64,000 bases of DNA from assembly GCA_029931535.1 (NCBI GenBank), contig JAQPZY010001037.1:124001-188000 (forward strand). The letters run 5' to 3'. The position numbers were made by a program, and so were the translations under genes. The notes beneath the pieces were generated by a model. That model was not told where the DNA came from. It searched no databases and was given only the letters and a program-made list of their open reading frames with translations. The DNA comes from Margaritifera margaritifera. Lineage: Eukaryota > Mollusca > Bivalvia > Unionida > Margaritiferidae. The first letter of the stretch is position 1, and each line of letters opens with the position of its first letter. Below are positions 12,801-24,800 of the stretch, one piece after another.

Positions 12801-15800
12801 CAGGTATAGTTAAAGACCTGATCTATTTGCCTGTGAATTAAATCTGTCTCTGAAGAAAAAAGTTCGTCTTTGAGAAGAGATATGAGTTACATCCCATTTC
12901 ATTAGAGTCAGGGGTCATTCAGTATTTAAAACTTGTCTGTAAAGGCAGGCCAAGTTTCAGTTCATGGGTCACAAGGAATAGCCATATACGGCTTCTTTTA
13001 ATTTCCTATTCATCACAGGCTTCTCATATAAGCAGACTGTCTTTTGATCTCAGTGAGTTGAGCAACAGACTGATTCAGATATTATTTTTAAAGCGTGAAG
13101 AGCTGTTTCCAAGTGAAACTTATACAAGCTGGCCGACCAAAGAGTCAGTCCCCTGTTTTACAGTCCTGTAAGCTGTCAATCAGTAGTGATATTATTGTTT
13201 TGTCATGATGCACAAAACAAACTAAGATCGGTGATTATTTTAAGTTGTTGATTTATTTTATAGGACAGATTAAAGTGAGCAGGATACAGTAATCTTGTGT
13301 GGAACATAAATTTGGGAGAGAACAACGTATACATATATTTTATGATTTTGTTGAATAATGCACATAAAACAATCTTGTTAACATAATAATGATCATCCAT
13401 GAGTGCCAGCAGAATGGATGGTAGGCCTGGAATCTACCAGTGGAAATAGGATGCCATGGCTTTGCAGCTCAGACCTTTTGGCGTGCCTTGAGAATCATCT
13501 GGATTACAGGACCTAGCAGCAGGAATTTAGTCACCAAGGTTGGCAAACAGGCAGAGGAAGCCTCACATTGGATTTGGCGGAAGAGAGAGGAGCGATGGAA
13601 AAACTAATAAGTTCCATGCTGAGTCTGATCAACTCAGTCAGTGAACCCCTGGAGAGTGTTGTGGGTCAGCGCCGAAATGCTCTAGGATAGGGAATCTCCA
13701 CCTGATGATGGAACCGGTTGCAGTGCAGAACTGTTCATATAAAATAATAATAATAAGTATTATTAATAACGAAAATAATATTTGGTGCATGGTATTTGTT
13801 CAGAAACCAATTTTTAAAGGTGAACCTGTGTTCAGAGGTCACTTGTGTACAAAGGCCAGTTTTGCCTTTTTCCATGGGTGGCTGCTGTTGACAGGTTTTT
13901 CTGTAATTTGGACAGGACAAGTACCATGGGATATCAGTAGTTTGGAAGTGCATCAGATGTAGCAATTGATTTTAAAGAAAAGAAATATGCAAGACAGATG
14001 ATGCAGATAAGTGATAAAGGAACAATTTATGTTTTCAGTGTCCTAGAGAAGATAATTGTGGCTGGATACAAGGCTCTCAGCTTAGTTTACTTCTTCACTG
14101 CAGGAAAGGATGAAGTAAAGGCTTGGACCATACAGGTACATTTGGTGACAAGACTTGCAAGATTAATTTATTTAGACTTTTATTCTATATAGATTGGAAA
14201 AGTGCCGTCTTGAAACTTTAAGTAAAGCTAGAACATTATGCCATTTTCTCAGGGTCCTCAACAGACCTCAAAAAGCTCAAAAACCCTATTTTAACCTTAG
14301 AAACCAAAAACAAGCCCCCAAAGAACTGAAGGAAACCTAAATAAATAATAAGAGAAACTCAAAATTTGAAAAAATAATGAATGGCTCTACCTCAACACCA
14401 CAAAAAATGCTTTTTTTGCACATGGTTCTTCATTTGGTTTGCCTAGTAGTCAAGAAAGCACGTGAATTATGCTGGTTCAAAACATCCGGTCATTATATTC
14501 TATCATTCATCTGATAGACCCATAATGGCATATCATTGTCAGATTATCAACAGTATTATCATTGCGTTCGCTTCAATCTTTGCACAGTTCAAAGTCCGTT
14601 TGCTTCAATCTTTGTTCGAATTAGGATTCTTTTAGAAGTGTTTTAGGGTGCGTCAGCAGAATAAGGGTCCATTGTGTCCTCCAACAACACGTCCATCGTA
14701 GCGTATCTTCGAGTTCAAGGAGGCTCACATGCCCTTTCTCTTTAGGTGGAAGTGGAACCTCCTTTGCTGGATGCTTCGGAAGGGATAACACCTCCGAGCC
14801 AGCCACTTTCCTCGTAAAGCGCCACATTCTTGGGAAGAAGAACGTATTAGCAGACAGTCTGTCCAGGTTGGGCAAAATAGTCCTCATGGAATGGTCTCTT
14901 CACTGCTCCGTAACAGAGTCCCTTTTCCCTTTATGGGGATATTCAAATTTTTAATAAATGTTATGCTCACTATGGAGATAATCTTGTAACTGCTTCATGT
15001 CTTGAACCTCAAAATAAATTTAAAACCTTGAGAAAACAAATATTAAAAAAACCTCAAATTTTAAAAGTTAATTTCACTTCTGACCCTGTTTTCTGCACTG
15101 AATAACAAACTTATTATTTTCTATGCATCTCCTACATCCTTGAAGGTAAAGTCCTTAAACCTTGAGTTGAGGGTGGTTTGAGTATGTGCGTAATGGGTTT
15201 AAAATTATGATCCACCCCATGGAAACAGACTGGGTCATTGAGAAGCTTTCATACAGAGTAAAATGCAAGAAAAGCATTAAGATATGCAACTGTGATAACT
15301 CAACTTTTGATATGGTTACATTTACAAGCGTAAGAATTGATCAGTCAAAATTTTGAATAGGTAGGTGTACAGTGTAATTTGTGCATTAATGTATATGTCA
15401 TTTCATGTGAAGTAACATGGCGTTTTTTGTGATATGACATGGGATATAAATTATAAAGCAGCAATACAGATAATATTTGTGCCAATTTCAAAGACAAAGT
15501 TCTGTAATATGCTGATATGAATCCGATAGTATTTTTTTCATGCCCCAGACATGGGGCATCTAGCATTGGGGTTGTTCATGACAGGGTTTGTCTGTGCACA
15601 GTCTTAATTCAAGCTTTTTTTCTCTTCACCATTTCTATTTCAGTAACCCCTTACCCAGTTCACTTCATTTTTTAATATCACATATTCCCCTTCTTTCAGT
15701 ACAATCCTGCACCTGGAGTCATGAATTATGCTAGTGACACATTTTGGTTTTAGGTTGAAGTATTTTTTATCACTTTTATTTCCATAACCTCCTCACCAAT

Positions 15801-18800
15801 GCACCTCGTGTTTGGAATATAACATAATCAGATAACTCCACTCTTGCTCTCGGATTATGCCCGAGGGTGGGGCCATGGGCTCAAGAATTATAACGGGGAC
15901 AGATTTTGCTGCGGGTATTTTATTTGCTTATATTTCCATCACCACATCATCACATAATAACTTCATGGAATTTATTGCTGCTACTACTTGGTGAAGTTCC
16001 TGGTTAGAGCCATAGGGTCAGTATCAGTGGCGTAGCCCCCCCCTCCCCTCCTGCAAAATTTAATTCTGGGACCCGCTCCAAATACAAAAGTTGTTTGATG
16101 TGAATTTCAGTCCCCCACTGACTCTGGGCCCACCTGCAGTTGGGGGGGTTGGGGGGTTGCTGTGCCACTGGTCAGTATGCAGGACACATTTTGGTTACAG
16201 GTTTGATTCCATCTATTGTGTTTTAATGAACTTTTTATTCAACTCAATATAAGTCTGTAATATTGTAGGATCCCAAACATTTCTTTTTGTTATTATTTCT
16301 ATTGGGAATATTAAATTGGGCCTATCCATCCTTCTATCCATCCCATATTTATTTCTGCAAATTAACTCCATACATTATTATTGGACTTCAATCAGATTTG
16401 GTGTGCAGATTGATATTTATGAGACCTTGGCTGAGTTTGATGGTCAGCCATCGTTTAGCAGAGTTATAGCCCATGATTGTCACACCCACCCCCTGTATTT
16501 TCTGTACAGTAAATTTCTTTGATTATAATTGGATTTCAGCCAAATTTGATGAACAGCTTGATATTGATGAGACCTTGGCTGAATTCTGTTGCCATCATTT
16601 AGCGGAGTTATAGCCCATGATTGTCATACCAAAACCACTTTCTTTTCCACACAGTAAATCGCTTGATTTGGTATGTTGTTGATTTTGATGAGACCTTGGC
16701 TGATTTCGATTGATTTTCTTGCAACCTTGGCTGAGTTTGATGTTCAGTGTTCTGCATCGTTTTGTAGTTATAGCACTTAACTGTCGGACCCACCCACTTT
16801 CATTTCCTTACAGTAACTCTCTTATTATTGGATTCCTGCTTTTTTTTATAAGCTATCAGCCTTTCACACATGTTAAAACCAGATTCACCCAGTGGAAATA
16901 ACAACCTTCGAGTAACAGCCACTATGATCGTCGTTTAATTCATTCGTAATATTCGTGATCAGCACAACTGTGGTCTCACAAAAAAAATGTGCAGTCCTCT
17001 GTTTCTGTGTGCATACACATGTCCTGCTCATTCACATGTACACATGCAACAATTATTACACCTGTATGGAGGTGATATACCACACCATAGAGTGTTTCCG
17101 GTAATAAATAATAATAATGTACCATAGAATAAAGATATCTATTCATGTTTTCAACTGTACTGGTCAGAAAGAACCTCACAAGCCCTCATATGCAGGATTT
17201 TAATTATTGACTAACTTTTTGTTGAAAAAAATCCAGTTGTATACTTATTTACCATTAAGGACCTGATTACTTATTTCCATATACATATATGGATATAATG
17301 ACCATATGCAGAATATACTAACTTTCCAGTTCACAACATTTTCTGTTTAAAAATATGTCATTTTCCTATATACAGGATGTTGTTTATTTCTGTGTAATTA
17401 GTTCAACAGTATTTTAATGAAAGAAACAATAATTCAGATTTTATTGAATGAGTTCAGATGAGGACTGTTCCATTTAAACATACATGGTACCCTGGGAAGG
17501 AATGTAATATATATGCTAGTGTACTCTGATTACTTCGATTACTTGGAGACTTCATATAAACATGATACAATATTTTAAAATCATAATACAATATTTTAAA
17601 TTGCATCAATGGTGTGCCTACTGAACATTGAAAGTGTCTTCCCTGGGTCTCAGTTATGTTTTACTAGCACTGCCCAGAGCCAGACAGGAAGAAACTTCCA
17701 AATATTAGTTAATTAGGTTTAGCAGTATTTAGATCCAGTTAGTGTCCAGTCACATCTATCCACCAAGGCCAGCTCAGGTTGGCTGCCTCAGTGTGTCTTT
17801 GGGAAAGGCATGATATAGCCACTAATGTGTTAAAAGTGACATTAAAGCCATTAGCAAACAAAAAAATGATGAAATTCACCTATAACCAAAAACAAAAATA
17901 ACAAATGACAAAGAGTTGCTCACTACTCCAGTTTATGACTGTTGTGTTGCAGAGGGATGGAATTCTGACTTGCAACTGTCTATTGCATTTTTTTAAAAAT
18001 GATTATAAGCAGGTCTTAGTCATTCTTGGAATTTAGAGAACATCGAAAATTAAAATTTCCTCCTGACTTCCTGGAAACTGCTCATTTAATTACAAAATAT
18101 ACTTTTGGCACAGTGGTAATAAAACGGTATTATTTTACTTAAAAACAGTTGTGTATTTATTGTTGGAAGAGAAGTGGTTTCAAGTATTTCTGTATTTCTT
18201 CAGGAACATATATTATTACCGTTGTGTGTCCATCTGTCACACCTTGGTTAGACTTTGAATTTGGTTCAGTTTTCAGGCACTGTGGTAGGGACCTATATTG
18301 GCATCATTGTTTATCTGTCACTCCTTGGTTAGGCTTTGTGTTTGGTTCAGTTGTAGGCACTGTGACAGGGGCATATAGTGGTATTGTTGTCTGTCATTCT
18401 GTCACACCATGATTAGACTTTGCATTTGCTTCAGTTTTCAGGCACTGTGACAGGGACATATAGTGGTATCGTTGTCTGTCTATCTGTCACGCCTTGGTTA
18501 GGCTTTGTGTTTGCTTTAGTTTTCAGTCACTGTGGTAGGGGCATATATTGGCATTGTTGTCTGTTTATCTGTCACACCTTGCTTAGGCTTTGTGTTTGCT
18601 TTAGTTTTCAGTCACTGTGGTAGGGCACCTGTGTTCCATGATTATATTTACAGCTGCTGTCTGCTTGCTGGGGCTCATTAATTCCTTTTAGAGGTACTTT
18701 TGAATAATTCAACATGATGACTGTACAAACATGCGCTACACTTAGTTTTATTTCTATTTTTAGGTTGGAACCAAAGCTCCACAGGCTGCTGGTAGAATTC

Positions 18801-21800
18801 ATACAGACATGGAGAAGGGCTTCATCATGGCAGAGGTGATGAGCTTTGATGACTTCAAGGAATTTGGATCAGAGAATGCATGCAAGGTCAGACTATATAA
18901 TCACAAACTTGTATACATTATTACTGTTTTCCTATCTATTGTAATAGTCTGGGTAATTTTTTTCTCAAATGGCAACAAGGTCAAGTGAGATTATGGGTAT
19001 GGTCTTTCATCCATTATCTGACCATTGGTTTGTTGTCCATTGCCTATCAACAATTGCTGTTTACCACTCGGAAGGTCATATTTGTTATCCAGTTTTGAAC
19101 ACAATTGGAACATGAATTAATATCATAAAGATTTCAGAAGAGTTCAGTATTGAGCAAAATCCATGCATATTAATGAGGTGATTTTGAATCTGATTGGCTG
19201 AGCTAGTTATGCCTCTGAAGGCATCATGTCTGATCTGATTTTGATCAAATGTGGAAAATAAGCTTATATGATGAAAATCTTGGAAGAGTTTAGAAATGAA
19301 TGACATCCATATGCATAATAATGAGGTGATCTTGCATCTGATTGACTGAGATTGTTCCCACTCTGGAGGCCATATTTCTGGTCTGAGTTTGATCAAACTT
19401 AGTATTAGGCCTTATATTACCAAGATCTTGGATGAGTTTAAAAATGAGCGAGATCTATTCATATTAATAAGGTGATACTGCATCTGATTGGATGAGCTTG
19501 TCAACAGTTTAGCAACTCCATTTAGGATCAGATTTTGATAAATCTTTTTTAATAGTATTATACCATCAAGACGGTGAGTTTGTTTTAGAGCAAGATCTAA
19601 ACTCATTAAAGAGGTAATTTTGTATCTGATTTGCTAGCTTGTTACCACACTGGAGACAAAGGTTTGATTGGATTTTGCTCAAACCTGATTAATAAGTGTA
19701 CACCATCATGGCTTTTTGACAGGTTCTCTAATAAATGAGCTCTGTGCATATTATTAAGGTCATCTTCCATCTGATTGGCCATGTATTTTACCTCAGTAGA
19801 GGCATTATTTCTCATCCAATTTTGATAGAACATGTTAAATAGGTTTATAACATCAAGATTTTGGATGAGTTTGATCATGATCAAGATCTATGAATATTAA
19901 TTATGCCTTTATCTTGGGAATAATTTTTATCAGACCATGGTAATGGGCAAAATTGGTATGATATGCGGGTTAGGAAATTGCATGGGGTTGTGTTCTTAAC
20001 AATACTACATTAGAATGCTTAATAAAATGGTCAACTGTTAGATTATGTAAGGTAGGTGAGTGATATCGGGCTCACTTTGGCCTCTTGTTGGACAAAGATT
20101 GCTCATTTTAGAACTTTTCCCTTCAGTTGCATCATAATATTGTTTAAGCTCAGCAACTTTTGATTTGGATTCAAAGTAAATTTGGTTGAAGCCGTTTTAT
20201 CACCAAGGCCTATGTCAAGTTTGATCTTCACCATTTTCCAACAAAATTTGATGTAGTTATGGCCCCTTTTTTACTTAAAACTTCCCCCTTCAATTACAAT
20301 TTCATTCTTACTCACTAAATTTCCATGAACTTGCGCAATTAAAACCAAATTTTGTATGAGACAATATATTAAAATGATCTTGGTCAGGTTTGCTTGTCAC
20401 TATTTTCTAAAAACATTTTACCAAATGATGACCCCAGTTGTTGACACAAGACTTTCCCCTTCAGTTACCATCGTATTTGGCAGGAAAATCCTTGTCATAT
20501 GGACACATATCTCGTTAAATGCATGAAAAAAATATATTCTTATTAGCTCTAATGTCCATGATATTTTATATTCTTATAACAATTACAGATCACTCAGATC
20601 AGGAAGTTTCTATTAAGATAGGATAAAATCATTAAAATAACACATAACAATAGCACACAGTTTTGCATATTATGTTCTCATTTTTGACCCTGTGAGAAAT
20701 AAGTTTTTTTACATTAACTCACTTGAGGTAGTTAATCATGACATACCACTGGAAAAAACTTGGACTGCTGGAGGTAATGCAGTTTACAAAACAATTTGAC
20801 CATATATTTTAAAGATGTTAGCAGTTCTTTATATTTACACTTTTAGCTTTTTATCTGTTATCTTGCAATAATTCATGTTTGCATTTATTTGTAAGGATTC
20901 TCAGTCATTTTTGACCTTGTGAGAGAGAAGTTGTTTGATGTGAACTCAGTTAAGGAAATTTGTCATGATGTACCACTGGAGAAAATCTTGGTCTTAGGGA
21001 GAGAATGCAGTTTATGTAACAAATGTTGACCCTAAATATTACAGATTTTATATTGTTTTAACTTTTATCTTTTATTTCATATACATTTTACAGAATCTGA
21101 AAATATGAATCTTTTATTTTTTTATCTTTTAGCACTTTATGTTATGTTTATTTGGAAGGGTTTATCTTCCAAAAGTTTTTGCAGTTTTTTATATTTACAT
21201 TTGTACCTTTTAGCTTTTTATTCCGAGTGCAACAAGTTTATTTTCAAAGTTCTAAATAGCATATATTTTTCATTTTTAAAACAAAATCATTCTCATCATT
21301 CTGATTTATATTTATTTTTAAGGGTTTCTCTTCCTCAAGGTTTGTGTGCAATTAATCATACAGCTATAACCAACCTAGATAAAACCAAGTCATTTAGCTG
21401 AAGAAAATAATGCATGCACCAAAAAAATGGGGGTGGGGGGGGGGGGGGGGTAAATTGTGGGCTCAAAACAACGTGCTTCATTGGCACAGTTACCATCTTA
21501 AATCAATGCATAATAAACAATAAATACACATGCAGTGAAAACAGAGATTGCACATATAATATTTTACTTTATTCAGAGAACCATGCATTGGTACATTTAT
21601 ATGTACATGTCTATTGTATAGCATGAATAGTTAAAGGATCAACACGTGTACTCAGCAGCTGATCTTATGGCATGCGTAGGAGTGAGTCCATAATAATTCC
21701 ATCAAAAATGTGCACACAGAAGTATAATATCATTGTCTGATAAAGTTCTGAAATCCTACATCGTCGTCTAGTCATTGTAAATCGTCGTCTAGTCATCGTA

Positions 21801-24800
21801 AATCACATCCGACTCCGATTCCTCAGCTGTACTGTCATATGCGGGTGCTTATGTAGAGACTGAGCTTGGGCTCTTGCAAGTAACACTTTGATCATAAAGT
21901 CAGAAATCTATTAAAAGATGCAACTGGACACGTGTCAATTGTGCGGCAAGATCACAGGGAGTTCAAATAACCACCCTCTGTTACTTGGCACTGAACAAGT
22001 ATTAAACTCGCAGCTTGATCAAAGGGTTGTCACGTTGGAAAACAAAGAGTGTGGTGCCTTTACAAGCTAAAAGATTAAGGTCAAAGTATATGCACAGGAA
22101 GTTTTAGAACTCTACTTGAAAACAAAGTGAGTGCTTTTACAAGCCAGAGGCTTATCGGCCCACGTGCACTTGTAGATAACTTGGGAAATATCACTTGGGA
22201 ATTAAATCTGACTTGTGGAAACACCGGACTTAATCCTGTCCATGGCTTCAAGCTTCTCTTTAACAGAAAAAGCTTAACATTTCCGTGTACTGTTATCCAT
22301 TGTAAATAACTACTAATTAAAACTCTGTCACCTATTTGTTTGAACGACTACAGCAAGAATAATTGTTAATCAACAATAGGGTCATTTTTATAGGGAATGT
22401 ACAATATTATTCACTGGTCAACTGATTCCGTGGCGATTGTCTAACAACACCGCCAAGCCACGTGTGCACATTGTCATAATAGACTTTTGTTTTTTTGATG
22501 TTTTATAAATCATTGCCGCATGGTTTGAACAACTTTTAGCTTTGAGATTGACTTTGATGATTGTCAGTGACTTGAATTAATTGATTTATAAATTCAGGTG
22601 CGAATCTTTTATCAACCACCGCATTGTTTCGTGCTTGGCTGTGTATGCAGTTGAATGAGCAAACATGTCAGCTGTTGTTTGAGCAACGATTGTACACAAT
22701 GTATTGAAGACAAATACAAAGAAGACTTAATGAATTTATTGTTCATGTATCAGTAATAACAAGATTAACACTTGTCAGCTTTAAAATGAGCTGACATCTT
22801 TCACAAATAAACTAAGATCAAAGTGCAGTGATTGATTACTGACACATTTGAAATGAACATTCACAAATAGAAATGTTCAGCATCTTTATTCTTATAATGA
22901 AAGATGCAATCATAAGACACGTTTTCTTCAAGAATACAATACAGCTTGCCAAATTATTAAATCAAACTCTTGTTTATTTTGGCACAAAACTTTGCAGTAG
23001 TGCAAGAAATTGGCGAAATTATTGTAAAATTTCGGTAGCCACGCCACGATCGTATTATATCCGAATTCATACACGATCTCTTCCCCAAAATGATAATTAA
23101 TTTAATTTTTTACACATTAATTTTTTTTCATGTACGAAAAAATAGATGAAATTTCGGGAGCCATGCCACGATCGTGTTATATCCGAATTCGTGCTATAAC
23201 GAAGCGTGCTATAGCGGGGTCCTACTGTATTTACATTTTTAGAATTTTACCAATAATCGACACCATGTAGCCAATATTATGATGACATGCCATTAAATCC
23301 TAATACAGTTTATTTTAGCACATCCAGAACGTGAAGATGGTTCTATTCTGTATATATTTATATCTTTGCATGTGAGTCACTAAATAAATGTGCTGTAAAG
23401 CATTGTTTACATCTACACTACGTGCTTTAATTATGTATTGTTATATATCTCCTCTTTCCCCTGCCACCCCCCACCCCCAGGCTATGAAAGTCGAGCAAGG
23501 GTGATAGATTTTGACCTTTGCTTCTCCACGCCCTAAATGTGGTAAATTAAAATAATGCATGGAAAACGACTGTGAAGTATCTTGGTTGTATGTGCTGTTT
23601 TGACAATTCTGTCATATATTGGAAACTTGCATATGGTAGCAATCTCAGAATTCTCTAAGATTGTGTAATGTCAATGACCTTATTATCAACACCAAGCATC
23701 CATATTAAGAGCCTTGAGATAAAAATTGGCATTAAGTGCTACGATGTCTTAGCTATGGCAAGTTCAGTTCTTGACTGACCATAGACCTGAAGAGCTTATT
23801 AGATGGCCTATTGTCCATCGTCCATTCATCCATTAGTACAAGTTTGTTATCATTACTCCTTTGCACACATATTAATCTCAAGGTCTAGTTGATCCTGAAT
23901 GAAAATCCTGCTGCTTGGACATCCGAGCTCGGACATCCGGTATGGCCACCACAGTGGCCATCTTGAAAATATTGAGGTTTTCACCAGAGGACTTCTTATC
24001 ATGTCTAGTTGGTCCTAAATGAAAATGGTACCACTTGAACATCCCATATGGATGCCATAGTGACCATCTTGTTATCACCACTTCTGACTGAATGGTCATA
24101 TCAACATGTGGTTTTCACAAGAAGACTTCTTATAATGACCAATTGGTCCTAAATGAAAATGGTGCAGATCTGACATCCAATATGGCCACCACCACAGCCA
24201 TCTTCAGAATCTTGTTATTGCTACGCCTCCGTAATGGAAAGTCATATCAGCATGCAGTTTTCACCAAAAGACTTCTTATGATGTCCAGTTGGTCCTAAAT
24301 GAAAATGGTGATGCCTGGCCATCCGATATTGCCTTCAGTGGCCATCTTGAAAACCTTGTTATGGCTGCTCTATCTGCATGGATGGTCAAATCAGCATGGG
24401 GTTTTCACTAAAAGACTTCTTATGCTGTCTGATTGGTGATAAATGAAAATGGTGTCAATCTTACATCCAATATGGCAACCACAGCAGCTATCTTGAAAAT
24501 CTAATTATTGCTACTGATTGATTGATTTTTTTAATTAATGACGTGTGCAGTCATTCGGCCATGTACATCGGCCTTATTGCTACTCCTCCTGAACAGGAAG
24601 TTATATCAACATGGGGTTTTCACCAGAAGACTTCTTATTGTGTCTAGTTGGTCATAAATTAAAATTGTGCCAATCTGACATCCAATTTGCCCACCACAGC
24701 AGCCATCTTGAAAATCTTGTTATCGATGCTCCTTCAGAAGTGATGGACATGGGGTTTTAACCAACAGACTTCTTATGATATCTAGTTTGTCCTAAATGAA

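Noticed and set aside
12403..12813. 136-codon open frame
   Set aside because: Begins outside and runs into the 12434 TA-flanked element; no domain and low-complexity repeat structure.
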